From CAZLFQ01 sp964558975 (GTDB taxonomy: Bacteria > Pseudomonadota > Alphaproteobacteria > Rickettsiales > Midichloriaceae): DNA of 64,000 bases. The DNA is taken from contig CAZLFQ010000002.1 in the NCBI GenBank assembly GCA_964558975.1, forward strand, positions 1 through 64,000, in the 5' to 3' direction. Below, in pieces: positions 35,014 through 44,769 of this stretch. A model generated the notes under the pieces. The model was given only the letters and a program-made list of their open reading frames with translations, made no database searches and was not told the origin of the DNA. The position numbers were made by a program, and so were the translations under genes. Within the stretch, counting starts at the first letter, position 1, and each line of letters begins with the position of its first letter.

Positions 35014-35835
35014 TCAGGAAACAATAATGCAGCGCTCTATACCTGCTAGATCTTTGCATATTTCATTAACTATAAATCCATGCGAAGAAAATATTTTACT
35101 AATTATTGCTGACTGCCCTTGGCCAAATTCAAATATAGCTCTACCATTTTTTTTCAAATGCTTCCTCAGATCTTTTGCGATCATTTCATAACATTCATAA
35201 CCACCGTCTTCAGCAAACAGGGCGCTATGTGGCTCATATTGTTCAACAGATTTAATTAGAGTTTCTGAACGTGAAATATATGGAGGGTTTGAAACAATTA
35301 AATCAAATGTTCTAGCACCAGTTTTCTCAAACCAATTACTCAGGATAAACTCTGCTCGTCCCCTTGCATTTTGCTTGGCAACCTCAATTGCTTTGCTAGA
35401 AATATCGACACCGATTCCTTTTGAATTGGGAAATGCTGAAAGCAGAGAAATTAGAATGCATCCTGTTCCAGTACCTAGATCTAAAATTTCTATGTCTGCA
35501 TTTTTTGGAAATAGTTCTAGACATTTTTCGATTATAAGTTCAGTTTCAGGTCGAGGAATTAAAGTATCTTTTGTAACTTTAAAATCCATTCCCCAGAATT
35601 CTTTTACACCTATAATATATGCAATCGGCTCACCATCTAGCCTGCGCTGCAAAATTTTGCTTAAGATATTTTCATCTGCTAATTCTTCTGAGTGACCAAT
35701 TAAATACTCTCTGCTTTTGCCAAGCGCATGTACGAGCAAAACTTCTGCATCTAGGATTGGAGTATTTGTATACTCACATTCTCTTAGTTGCTGAATGGCA
35801 TTTTTTAGTATTTGTTTGATGGGTAGCATGTTCAT
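35014..35835 (-). CDS. prmC: Release factor N5-glutamine methyltransferase PrmC
   Basis: 273 residues. PrmC methylates the GGQ glutamine of peptide-release factors. The N-terminal helical domain, SAM-binding LDLGTGTGCILISLL and catalytic NPPYIS motif are visible. The ATG at 35835 starts 12 bases after dnaE ends; a second ATG six bases later is also possible. Confidence 0.93.
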   Translation of the reverse strand: MNMLPIKQILKNAIQQLRECEYTNTPILDAEVLLVHALGKSREYLIGHSEELADENILSKILQRRLDGEPIAYIIGVKEFWGMDFKVTKDTLIPRPETELIIEKCLELFPKNADIEILDLGTGTGCILISLLSAFPNSKGIGVDISSKAIEVAKQNARGRAEFILSNWFEKTGARTFDLIVSNPPYISRSETLIKSVEQYEPHSALFAEDGGYECYEMIAKDLRKHLKKNGRAIFEFGQGQSAIISKIFSSHGFIVNEICKDLAGIERCIIVS

Positions 35836-35847
35836 TCTTGAATGATT

Positions 35848-38800
35848 TTACTCCTCATAAAAAACAAGACCATTTGCGGTCTTTAAAGCTTGCTCGCCTT
35901 TTGCATCAATAAAGAGTGGCGATGGAGTTTTGAAGTAAACCACATTTCCATTTACCTCAATGCTCATTCTCAAGTTCTTTCCTGCTGGAGAAAGATTCTG
36001 TTTAATTAGCGGAATAAGATTTGGGTCTTTTACATGAACATGCAATGTAGTTTGTATCGAGCCTAAAGCTGTTTCAATATTCAGTATGGTCTCCACAACT
36101 ACACGCAGGCCTGTATCGTCTTTACGCGCATCCACTCTAAATAAACCAATTTTTCCAGGTTGTAATGCCACCTCGTTAGCAACTAATAATTGCTCATTAA
36201 ATATACAAATTTCTAATAAGCCCGAGCGGTCTGAAATCTGTAAGAATGCATATTTGCCTTTAGGCGATGATTTAATCTTTCTAGAAGTAATGACACCAGC
36301 AATACTCAACTTTGTTCCTTTTATACTAGCCCTAGGCTCTACATTTACGGATTCAGTAATATTAGCTCTAGTCAATTTTGCAGAATATTCTTCAAGCGGG
36401 TGTGATGATAAATAAAAGCCAAATGCCTCGAATTCTGCACTTAACTTTTCTTGAACACTCCATACTTCAAATGCCTTGAGAGCTGGCTTCGCGAAACTAA
36501 TGTTATCTTCAAAAGCACCAAAAAGACCTATCTGCTTTGTATTCTTTTCTCGCTTGCAAAGTGCTGAATAGCGAAGCAGTAATTCTGCATTTTCAACAAC
36601 CTCTCTACGATTTTCATGGAACAAGTCTAGTGCACCAGACTTTGCGAAGCTTTCAATTGACCTTTTGTTGATAGAACTCTCTTCGCATCTTTCAAAGAAA
36701 CTATGTAGATCCTTAAACAACCCGTTAGATTCTCTTTCTTTAACTATTAGTTCAGATGCTTTTAGTCCAACATTTTTTAGACCTCCCAAGCCGAATCTGA
36801 TTGCCTCACCTTCGATGGAAAATTGCGGCTGAGAATGATTCACACACGGAGGCAATATTTTGATACCAAAATGCTTTGCATCTTCCAAAAAGATATTGAT
36901 TTTATCAGTATCATCAATTTCTAGGTTAAGTGATGCTACTAAAAATTCACGAGTATAGTTAGCTTTCAAATATGCTGTTTGATATGAAATAATCGCATAG
37001 GCTGCAGCATGTGATTTATTAAAACCATAGCTTGCAAATTTCTCGATCAAAGCAAAAATTTCATCTGCTTTACTCTTATCAATTCCGTTTTTTATACAAC
37101 CGGAGATGAAATCACCACGCTGAGCTTCCATCTCAGCCTTAATTTTTTTACCCATCGCACGACGAAGCAAATCTGCACCACCAAGTGTATATCCTGCAAG
37201 CGCACGGGCTATCTCCATCACTTGTTCTTGGTAGACTATGATTCCGTAAGTTTCTTTTAGTATACTTTCCATCTTAGGATGTAAGTACTCAGGATTCTCA
37301 AGTCCATGTTTTCTATTTATGTAACTAGGAATATTGTCCATAGGCCCTGGTCTATATAATGAGCCTAGAGCAATCAAATCTTCTATAGAGTCTGGTTTAA
37401 GTTTTTTTATTGCCTCACGCATTCCCGCTCCCTCGAACTGGAATACGCCAACAGTCTCTGCTTTTGATAACATTTCGTAAGTTTTTTTATCATCAAGCGG
37501 CAATGTAGGCAGGTCTATTTTAACTCCCTTTTGCGCAATCAACTTACAAGCCCAAGAAATTACCGTAAGTGTTTTAAGTCCTAAAAAATCAAACTTAACT
37601 AAGCCAGCAGCCTCAGCATATTTCATTGAGTACTGTACTGCACTCATCGTGGAGTTTTGGTCTCTATATAGAGGGACTAATTCTACAATCGGCCTATCGG
37701 CAATTACTATTCCCGCAGCATGGGTAGATACGTGTCTATTTAAACCCTCGAGTTGCAAACTAATCGACAATAATTTTGCAATATTTTCATCGCTATCGCG
37801 CTGTTGTCTAAGCTCTTTATCCAAGTTAATCGCCTCACCCAACGTCACTGGGTTTGCAGGATTATTTGGAACCATTTTGCAAATTTTATCGATTGCATTG
37901 TACGGCATGCCTAGCACTCGCCCTACATCTCTTAGTACCGCTCTTGCTTGTAATTTTCCAAAAGTTATAATCTGTGCAACACGATCTTTCCCATACTTTT
38001 CTTGGACGTAATTAATCACTTCTTCTCGCCTATCTTGGCAGAAATCTATATCAAAATCGGGCATTGATACCCTATCTGGATTCAAGAATCTTTCAAAAAG
38101 CAGTCCGAATTGTAAAGGATCCAAATCTGTAATTTCAAGAGCCCATGCGACAACCGAGCCCGCACCCGAACCTCTCCCCGGTCCTACAGGAATATTCTGG
38201 CTTTTGCTCCATTTTATGAAGTCAGAAACTATTAAAAAATAACCTGCATAGTTCATTTTATTTATTACGTTTAACTCGAACTTAAGTCGGTCAAAATATT
38301 TTTCTTTATCCACTACATCTTTAATTCTTTTTTCTAGACCAATGCGCGCTTGTTTTTCTAACTCACTAGCTTCGCTATCTTGATGATCTGAAGTAAACCT
38401 AGGAAGTAAAGGATCTCTACTTTCAGAGAAGACTTGGCATTTTTTAGCAATTTCAATTGTGTTGGATATTGCTTCTGGAAGATCTTTAAACAACTCAACC
38501 ATCTGTTCTGAGTTTTTAAAGTAATTGTTTGGGTTAGCTCTAGGCCGTTCGTCTTCTATTAGATATCTAGCATTTGCTATGCAAATGAATGCATCTTGCG
38601 CTTCAAACATGTCTTTTTTAAGGAAAGAAACTTCGTTTGTTGCAACTATGCCTATATCAAGATCGTATGCGACATCTAGTAAAAATTCCTCATATTCGGG
38701 TTTTATTTCACTCCGACAGATTTCTATATACAAATCACTTTTGAAAGCGCTTTGCAACAAAGTAATAACCGGCTTTATTTCATCTAATTTATTTTCAGAG

Positions 38801-39207
38801 AACAACCTTCTTTCCAGACTCTTAGGGCCACCAACCAAAGCAATGATCCCTTCAGAAAGTTTTAGAACATGCTGCAAAGGTACACTTTTATGGCCTTGAT
38901 CATTGGTATAAATATAACTAGAAAGGGCTAGAAGATTTCTATAACCAACTTCATTTTTTGCATATAGTAAAATATCACCTTCATTTCCTTCATGACTAAT
39001 TGATAAGACTAATCCAACAATTGGCTGCACGCCATTTTTTTGAGCCTCCATAGAAAACTCAAGAGAGGCGCAAAGATTATTTTTATCAGAAATTGCTACA
39101 GCAGGAATCTCAGAGTATGCACAATGCTTCACTAAATCTTTGATTTTAATTACACCAAGACCTAGTGAATAATCAGAATATAATCTTAAATGTATAAACT
39201 GCATCAT
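35848..39207 (-). CDS. dnaE: DNA polymerase III alpha subunit DnaE
   Basis: 1119 residues of the replicative polymerase. The N-terminal PHP domain begins FIHLRLYSDYSL, with Tyr where E. coli-type proteins have the His of HLRVHSD, so the metal site is degraded as in many DnaE1. The polymerase active site PDFDIDFCQDRRE and GRGSGAGSVVAW are intact. C-terminal helix-hairpin-helix and OB domains (about 820-1060) follow. Length is slightly short of E. coli DnaE. It heads the run dnaE-prmC-orphans-fabD-fabG-zapE. Confidence 0.96.
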   Translation of the reverse strand: MMQFIHLRLYSDYSLGLGVIKIKDLVKHCAYSEIPAVAISDKNNLCASLEFSMEAQKNGVQPIVGLVLSISHEGNEGDILLYAKNEVGYRNLLALSSYIYTNDQGHKSVPLQHVLKLSEGIIALVGGPKSLERRLFSENKLDEIKPVITLLQSAFKSDLYIEICRSEIKPEYEEFLLDVAYDLDIGIVATNEVSFLKKDMFEAQDAFICIANARYLIEDERPRANPNNYFKNSEQMVELFKDLPEAISNTIEIAKKCQVFSESRDPLLPRFTSDHQDSEASELEKQARIGLEKRIKDVVDKEKYFDRLKFELNVINKMNYAGYFLIVSDFIKWSKSQNIPVGPGRGSGAGSVVAWALEITDLDPLQFGLLFERFLNPDRVSMPDFDIDFCQDRREEVINYVQEKYGKDRVAQIITFGKLQARAVLRDVGRVLGMPYNAIDKICKMVPNNPANPVTLGEAINLDKELRQQRDSDENIAKLLSISLQLEGLNRHVSTHAAGIVIADRPIVELVPLYRDQNSTMSAVQYSMKYAEAAGLVKFDFLGLKTLTVISWACKLIAQKGVKIDLPTLPLDDKKTYEMLSKAETVGVFQFEGAGMREAIKKLKPDSIEDLIALGSLYRPGPMDNIPSYINRKHGLENPEYLHPKMESILKETYGIIVYQEQVMEIARALAGYTLGGADLLRRAMGKKIKAEMEAQRGDFISGCIKNGIDKSKADEIFALIEKFASYGFNKSHAAAYAIISYQTAYLKANYTREFLVASLNLEIDDTDKINIFLEDAKHFGIKILPPCVNHSQPQFSIEGEAIRFGLGGLKNVGLKASELIVKERESNGLFKDLHSFFERCEESSINKRSIESFAKSGALDLFHENRREVVENAELLLRYSALCKREKNTKQIGLFGAFEDNISFAKPALKAFEVWSVQEKLSAEFEAFGFYLSSHPLEEYSAKLTRANITESVNVEPRASIKGTKLSIAGVITSRKIKSSPKGKYAFLQISDRSGLLEICIFNEQLLVANEVALQPGKIGLFRVDARKDDTGLRVVVETILNIETALGSIQTTLHVHVKDPNLIPLIKQNLSPAGKNLRMSIEVNGNVVYFKTPSPLFIDAKGEQALKTANGLVFYEE

Positions 39208-39287
39208 TCTAAAACATTAATAGAGATGATAATTTAGTACATCTGAGCTATAATCGAAAGAAATATTTGAATTTCCTTATTTGGTTT

Positions 39288-39926
39288 ATGGAACTAGTTA
39301 TTCTTCTACACGGAATGATGCGCACTAAAAGAAGCATGAATAGCATTGAAAAAGAGCTAAGAACAAGTGGTTATTATATACTTAACATTACTTATCCATC
39401 AAATAGACTAAGTATAGAGAGCATCGTAGAGTACATCCATAAAGAAATTATGCAAAACCTGAAGGAAGTTAGTAAAATACATTTTGTTGGCTATTCTTTA
39501 GGCGGACTTGTAATAAGGGCATACCTACAGAAATATAAGCCAAAAAATTTAGGCAGAGTGGTCATGGTAGGCACACCTAATAAAGGCAGTGAATCAGCGG
39601 ACAAATTTAAGAATCTATGGTTATATAAAAAGCTAATAGGCCCTGCAGGCCAACAACTAGTCACTGATCAAGATACATTCAAACATATTTTTGGCAAAGT
39701 TTTCTATCCCTTGGGCATTATTGCAGGAAGTGTTGCTATAGACCCCATTAATTATATGATTATCCCTAAGCCCAATGACGGCAAGGTTTCCGTCGAAAGT
39801 ACTAAACTTAAAGGAATGGCCGATCATATAGTTATCAAAACAAACCATACTTTTATGGCGAGAAATAGCAAAGTTATTAAACAAATTTTGCATTTCTTAA
39901 AAAAAGGCAAGTTCAATCATACTTGA
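39288..39926 (+). CDS. Small alpha/beta hydrolase (lipase/acetyltransferase-like)
   Basis: 212 residues with an early ILLHGMMRT oxyanion strand, nucleophile elbow GYSLGG (Ser70) and a late His in KTNHTFM. The NPxKGS-like GTPNKGSESAD loop after the elbow is typical of PGAP1/lipase-class hydrolases. It has no signal peptide. The internal ATG is chosen over an upstream TTG. It converges on the GT2 gene with two bases between the stops. Confidence 0.78.
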   Translation: MELVILLHGMMRTKRSMNSIEKELRTSGYYILNITYPSNRLSIESIVEYIHKEIMQNLKEVSKIHFVGYSLGGLVIRAYLQKYKPKNLGRVVMVGTPNKGSESADKFKNLWLYKKLIGPAGQQLVTDQDTFKHIFGKVFYPLGIIAGSVAIDPINYMIIPKPNDGKVSVESTKLKGMADHIVIKTNHTFMARNSKVIKQILHFLKKGKFNHT

Positions 39927-39928
39927 TT

Positions 39929-41401
39929 TTAGTGGATTATTTTACTCACTCCATGTGTTGTTTTATCCCACTTATGTGGATTTGTTAACAACTTATAGAA
40001 AGCAACACAAGCTGCTATTACATGAAGTATGAAATAGAACGGGTATGTAAACCACAGGCGAACTGGGCTTAAATCTTGCACTTGCTTCATTATAAACGTC
40101 ATAAACAATAATCCAAAGTACCCATACAACAAATTAAATACCGTGAAATATTTTAAGATTTGCTCGGTTACATGCGGAAAAGCATACAATCCAAATATTA
40201 TTTTGCCTGAAAAGTACAACATAATTGGCATGGTCGCCAATAGAAATGGAGACAAAAAAAGCATGTAGATAAAAAATACAAATCCTTTAAATCTATACCT
40301 TTTATAAACATATACAGGGTGGCGCATATAAACAAAAAATGTGTGAAAATATCCTTTTACCCATCTAGATCTCTGTTTTATCCATGCATTTACAGTAATT
40401 GGAGCTTCTTCAGGAGTGAACGAGTGAATTGTTTGAGTTAGATACCCTCTTGCTGATAATCTTAATCCCAGATCCGCATCTTCAGTAACATTATAAGGAT
40501 CCCATCCTCGCATCTCTCTAAGTATATCGGTTCTAAAATGGTTACTCGAACCACCTAATGGTATGGGAAAATTAAATCTACTCATCGCAGGTAACACATA
40601 ATTAAATAGATTTGCATACTCTATTGTAAACATTCCTGTAAGCCAATTCTCACCTGCATTGTAGTAACAAAGTTTTGCTTGCACACATACAACTTTTTCT
40701 TCAACTTGAGAAAATCTCTGCGCTACTTTTCTTAACTGATCTGGATCTGGTCTATCTTCTGCATCAAAGATTGTAGTTAGATCGCCTGTAGCAAACTTCA
40801 TCGCATAATTACACGCTTTCGCTTTTGTTTGAGGAAGTGAATTTGGAACAGTAACTATTTGAAAATAACTTGGTAAATTCTCAATTGCATTTAATGCTAC
40901 AGGCGTTTCATCATCTTCTTCTTCGAGTATTATCAGTACTTGCTTTTTTTCTGGAGGATAATGAATTTCGCTTAGAGCTCTTACCAACCTTGGTATCACT
41001 GCCGCTTCTCTAAACAAAGGAATCAAAATTGTGTATTTAGGTAAGTCTTCATCTTTGATTGTAATATTACTATCTTCCTCTTCAGTTGTTGCTAGAATTC
41101 TTAATCCATTTAGGAACAATAGTAAACGGTAGGTATTTGCAAACAAATAAAGCCCATTCATGACCATAACTGTATAAAAAGCAGCATAATAGTTAGTTGA
41201 AATATGAGCTACAGCGAGTATGAGCAATATTCCTAAACAGAATGCTTTGATTTCAGTTGTAAATACAGTTTTTGCAGTAAAATCCTGCTCAATTCTCTTC
41301 CAATATTCAAGCGGGTCGTCGGAATACTTTGCAAGACGCATTCTCTCTCGTCTTGATTTTACGATATGACTTGCAATTGTTTTTAGCGTATTATCTTCCA
41401 A
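39929..41401 (-). CDS. Processive family-2 glycosyltransferase (cellulose synthase-like)
   Basis: 490 residues. Two N-terminal membrane helices (about 50-95), a GT-A domain with FDAEDRPDPD (DxD-like), TEDADLGLRL (catalytic acidic pair) and KQRSRWVKG (the QxxRW motif), then four or so C-terminal membrane helices (about 370-480). This is the layout of processive beta-glycan synthases that extrude the chain. No PilZ or accessory cellulose genes are nearby. An outer-membrane barrel gene lies 20 bases upstream, so export of the glycan is a possibility (inference). Confidence 0.82.
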   Translation of the reverse strand: MEDNTLKTIASHIVKSRRERMRLAKYSDDPLEYWKRIEQDFTAKTVFTTEIKAFCLGILLILAVAHISTNYYAAFYTVMVMNGLYLFANTYRLLLFLNGLRILATTEEEDSNITIKDEDLPKYTILIPLFREAAVIPRLVRALSEIHYPPEKKQVLIILEEEDDETPVALNAIENLPSYFQIVTVPNSLPQTKAKACNYAMKFATGDLTTIFDAEDRPDPDQLRKVAQRFSQVEEKVVCVQAKLCYYNAGENWLTGMFTIEYANLFNYVLPAMSRFNFPIPLGGSSNHFRTDILREMRGWDPYNVTEDADLGLRLSARGYLTQTIHSFTPEEAPITVNAWIKQRSRWVKGYFHTFFVYMRHPVYVYKRYRFKGFVFFIYMLFLSPFLLATMPIMLYFSGKIIFGLYAFPHVTEQILKYFTVFNLLYGYFGLLFMTFIMKQVQDLSPVRLWFTYPFYFILHVIAACVAFYKLLTNPHKWDKTTHGVSKIIH

Positions 41402-41421
41402 TCAAAGGCCTCTAATCCTCA

Positions 41422-42417
41422 TTAGAACTTCACATCATAGGTTAGCACTACAGTGTTGTTTGTAAAAGGCTTTTGAACGAGTATATTGCTGAAGCTCTCA
41501 ATTGAAATATTTTTGTCTATATCAATTTGATACGAGACTTTTAAATTCAACTTATGATCTCTGTAGGTTGAATTCTGATTTAAAACAGATTTAATGCCAT
41601 TTATAAGTGTTTGTTTTTGGTTATTATCCAAGCTGGTGCTGTTCGCCAAATTATTCAAATCAGACTGTGAATATGGTTTTTTTATGTACGACGCTCCATG
41701 AAATGTATTGTACAAACTAACTACGCATAAAACTCCATCTACAGGCCTAATTCCTAAATGTTGATCGAAGTCCCACTGCACTTGGCTAAGTTGAGGAAAG
41801 TGTCTTGCCCCCATCTGCCATTCAAAATAGTGATATCTAGTTTGTCCGACCCCGTTGAATGCATTGAATAGATTAATCTCGCTATCAAACGCCAAACCAT
41901 ATAAAAATCTCATTTCATATGACATTTGTTCAGCAACTAAATAGCTCTCATTATCTGTTATAATAAATTCACCCGGAAAAAATGAGAAACTACTTGAGAA
42001 CACTCCATTTTGATCACGATTAATTTGTTGTCTATAAGCAAATTCACTAATAATACTTGTATATTCTGTACTGTACTTGTACTTCGATCTTGCTGGCGCA
42101 TTAAGAACATCAATCTCGTAGTTATTTTTAACATAACCCACATCTATTTTGGTCTTCAATGTGGATTCTGGAGACAAGCCATATTGCAGCTCTGATGTCG
42201 ACGAAATTCTACTTGATTCTGTTAGCACTGAAGCTGAGCCAGCCTGAATACCTGGTAGAGATATAGTCGTACTCGAGCTGCCTGGAAACGTATAGTATAG
42301 ACCCTCTGCGCTATAGACTTTACCTTCGTCATAGAGCCATGCACCGGCTGCACAATCCGTAGCAAGAATTGGAAAAACAAGTATTGTGCTAAGAATATAT
42401 TTCTTTTTTAGATAAAT
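41422..42417 (-). CDS. Outer-membrane beta-barrel-like protein with non-standard ATT start
   Basis: The first conventional start (GTG at 42228) gives 268 residues without a signal peptide. The frame stays open upstream to a stop at about 42438 and encodes YLKKKYILSTILVFPILATDCAA, a good signal peptide, then AGAWLYDEGKVYSAEGLYY. The only plausible initiator for it is ATT at 42417, with AGGCGAG just before, inside the end of ccmC. That gives 331 residues. Alternating polar/hydrophobic strands rich in Tyr, Asn and Ser and a terminal Phe (VVLTYDVKF) fit an outer-membrane barrel. Function unknown. Confidence 0.65.
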   Translation of the reverse strand: MYLKKKYILSTILVFPILATDCAAGAWLYDEGKVYSAEGLYYTFPGSSSTTISLPGIQAGSASVLTESSRISSTSELQYGLSPESTLKTKIDVGYVKNNYEIDVLNAPARSKYKYSTEYTSIISEFAYRQQINRDQNGVFSSSFSFFPGEFIITDNESYLVAEQMSYEMRFLYGLAFDSEINLFNAFNGVGQTRYHYFEWQMGARHFPQLSQVQWDFDQHLGIRPVDGVLCVVSLYNTFHGASYIKKPYSQSDLNNLANSTSLDNNQKQTLINGIKSVLNQNSTYRDHKLNLKVSYQIDIDKNISIESFSNILVQKPFTNNTVVLTYDVKF

Positions 42418-43108
42418 AAGCTCGCCTGCTATTTTTTTTCGCCCAATATTCTATACGTACTCTGAGGAGTATCAAAATGCAACTGAAAAATAACAGACAA
42501 AACGCTGCAAACACCAAAGGAATCAGCATATTAAAATGTATCGAAGGCCCACCAATTCTAAATACACTAGCTGGTTGATGTAGAGTATTCCATATATCTA
42601 CTGAGAACTTTATGATCGGCAAATTAACTAGTCCAACCATTGCAAAAATAGAACACACTGTAGCTAACTTTCTCTCATCTTCAAAAGATTTAGAAAGACT
42701 GATGTATCCTAAATATATGAAAAAAAGTATTAGCATCGATGTAAGTCTTGCATCCCAAACCCACCATGTACCCCATGTAGGTTTCCCCCAAATAGAACCT
42801 GTAATTAGAGTTATCAATGTTAAAATACAACCAACTGGTGCTATAGATTTAGCATATAAAAAATATGCTGGATTCTTCATTACAACAAAACCTATTGAAA
42901 AACTCGCAAGCACTCCATAGAACCCCATTGCTAACCAAGCAGACGGAACGTGAATATACATGATTTTTGCATGTACTCCCTGCAAATAATCAATAGGCGC
43001 ATTATAAATAAAATATAAGGAAAGAATCAGCGTATTAAAAAACAAAAAACAAAGCACCAGTAAGATTTCCTTATGGTGCTTTGTAATTATATTATTCAGA
43101 AAATTCAT
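42389..43108 (-). CDS. ccmC: Heme exporter/chaperone subunit CcmC
   Basis: 239 residues with six membrane helices and the tryptophan-rich heme-handling motif WGTWWVWDARLTSM. Two conserved His are visible: one in VHAKIMYIHVPSAWL and one in NTLHQPASV. CcmC presents heme to CcmE in cytochrome c maturation. Other ccm genes are not in this window; scattering of ccm genes is usual in Rickettsiales-like genomes. It starts two bases after the OmpA-like gene ends. Confidence 0.93.
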   Translation of the reverse strand: MNFLNNIITKHHKEILLVLCFLFFNTLILSLYFIYNAPIDYLQGVHAKIMYIHVPSAWLAMGFYGVLASFSIGFVVMKNPAYFLYAKSIAPVGCILTLITLITGSIWGKPTWGTWWVWDARLTSMLILFFIYLGYISLSKSFEDERKLATVCSIFAMVGLVNLPIIKFSVDIWNTLHQPASVFRIGGPSIHFNMLIPLVFAAFCLLFFSCILILLRVRIEYWAKKNSRRAYLSKKEIYS

Positions 43109-43110
43109 TT

Positions 43111-44073
43111 TTAGTTTGTTTCTGCTAACTGAATTTCAACTTTATTCATTCTACTGTTAGAATCTTCAATCGCATTCACACTGATTCTGCTAGCGCTAAT
43201 GTCATTATCAATAAGATACTTTCTAATCTTAATCGCTCTTTGCAATGAAATTCTTCTGGCATCGCTCATATTGCCATTATCACTAAATGCATAGCTGTGA
43301 ATTTTGGCTTTTAAGTTTTGAGTGTTTTTTAAATCAGAAACAATGTTGCTCAATGTCGCCATATTAACTACAGACATCTCAACTTCGTTTGAAGTGTATT
43401 CAAGATTAGCAACTTTAGCATTATTATTTAAACCACCTGCTACAGAAGCACCACTACTCATTGAAGAAGTTTGAGATTGCGGAGCTACAGTTTTATCTTG
43501 CGGAGCAGGAGATGGGGCAACTGGAGCTTGAGGGGCTACAGTTGGAGGAGTAGATTGCACAGGTGCAGATGGAGTAATAACTCCAGCATCACCTTCCTTT
43601 GCTTTTGGAAGTTCTGCAGGTTGTGGTGTCACAACAGGAGAAACCACTGATTCCTTTGGCTGCTCAACCACAACAGGCTGAACTGGTTTACTTTCTACTT
43701 CAGTCTGTGGTGCTGATTTTATTTGCTCTTCGTATGCATCCTTTTTCACAGCAGGTTTTGGCTTTGAAACTTTTCTCTTCTTCGGTTTTGCGACTTTTTT
43801 CTCAGATGTTAAATCTTCACCAACATATTGCTTAGTAACTACATCTTTTGTTACACCAGATTTCAGCATTCCCAAAGTTTGGGTCTTGTCACTTTCAGAG
43901 GAATACTTGTAAGGAAAACAAACATGTCCTGACATGTCATCAGCAGGTTTCATTACTGGGTTAGTAGTAGCAACTGCATGTTTTTCAGCATGCATGTGCT
44001 TATCGCAAGCAACAGCTTGGCTTACCAATAGAGGTGTCAAAATTAAAGCACCAACCAAATTCTTATGATTCAT
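43111..44073 (-). CDS. OmpA-like exported protein with Pro/Ala-rich linker
   Basis: 320 residues. A signal peptide ends near VSQAVACDKH; the Cys could be lipidated, though the lipobox is weak. A Lys-rich patch (KKVAKPKKRKVSKPKP) and a long Pro/Val/Gln/Ala linker (about 120-210) follow. The C-terminal 80 residues resemble an OmpA/MotB peptidoglycan-binding domain: LKAKIHSYAFSDNGNMSDARRISLQRA and IRKYLIDNDISASRISVNAI, with the second Asp/Arg features in order. It would tether the envelope to peptidoglycan. Confidence 0.75.
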   Translation of the reverse strand: MNHKNLVGALILTPLLVSQAVACDKHMHAEKHAVATTNPVMKPADDMSGHVCFPYKYSSESDKTQTLGMLKSGVTKDVVTKQYVGEDLTSEKKVAKPKKRKVSKPKPAVKKDAYEEQIKSAPQTEVESKPVQPVVVEQPKESVVSPVVTPQPAELPKAKEGDAGVITPSAPVQSTPPTVAPQAPVAPSPAPQDKTVAPQSQTSSMSSGASVAGGLNNNAKVANLEYTSNEVEMSVVNMATLSNIVSDLKNTQNLKAKIHSYAFSDNGNMSDARRISLQRAIKIRKYLIDNDISASRISVNAIEDSNSRMNKVEIQLAETN

Positions 44074-44180
44074 ATACTGTGACTAGTCTCGTATTTATGT
44101 TAACTTGCAGCAAAGTGTATAAGATTAAAGATTGAAAAGCAAGATTTAGTACACTATAACAACATAAAAAATCATTTAAC

Positions 44181-44690
44181 ATGAAACGCTTATTTCTTCT
44201 TAGACACGCTAATGCTCCTAGAGGATCTAATGAATCAGACGCCGATAGGAAACTCAATGATTTAGGCTACAAGGAAGCTGCAGAATTGGGGAACTTCTTA
44301 ATGCATAACAATGCAATCTTAGACTTAGTAAAATCTTCTGATTCAATTAGAACTCGGCAAACCTTAGGGAAAATATTTGAAGTCATACCAAAGAAACCTA
44401 AAACTTTGTTCACCCACGAGCTTTACAATGTGTCGGGGCATGAAATTCTAGAAACAATCAAATCTTCTGATCAAGCAATAACCAACTTAATGATTGTTGG
44501 ACATAATCCTGGCATTACTTCTGTACTCGATCTTATCGATCCCTCAGCAAGTGCGGACACTACGCTAAAAGCTAGAAATTACGAAGTTACTTGCAAACTA
44601 GTGATTCTAAAATGCTTTTGTACTGATTGGGCAGAAGTTGGATTTTGTAAAACTGAGATAGATAATGTATTTTTTCCATCTAACTATTAA
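44181..44690 (+). CDS. sixA: SixA-type histidine phosphatase
   Basis: 169 residues of the branch-1 histidine phosphatase family. The phosphohistidine motif LLRHANA (His9), Asp-Arg at about 27, SSDSIRTRQT and the second catalytic His in VGHNPGITSV are visible. SixA removes phosphate from His-phosphotransfer proteins in E. coli; small homologues in alphaproteobacteria are common and targets are often unknown. It is divergent from the OmpA-like gene. Confidence 0.85.
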   Translation: MKRLFLLRHANAPRGSNESDADRKLNDLGYKEAAELGNFLMHNNAILDLVKSSDSIRTRQTLGKIFEVIPKKPKTLFTHELYNVSGHEILETIKSSDQAITNLMIVGHNPGITSVLDLIDPSASADTTLKARNYEVTCKLVILKCFCTDWAEVGFCKTEIDNVFFPSNY

Positions 44691-44769
44691 TTTTTGATTA
44701 CAAAATATAATAGAATTTTTCTGGTCTTTAGAGTATAAACATAGTTGAGTTCTATATCATAGGGGCAAG

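Noticed and set aside
42229..42390. Non-coding region between the barrel gene and ccmC
   Set aside because: The barrel frame is open throughout and encodes a signal peptide.
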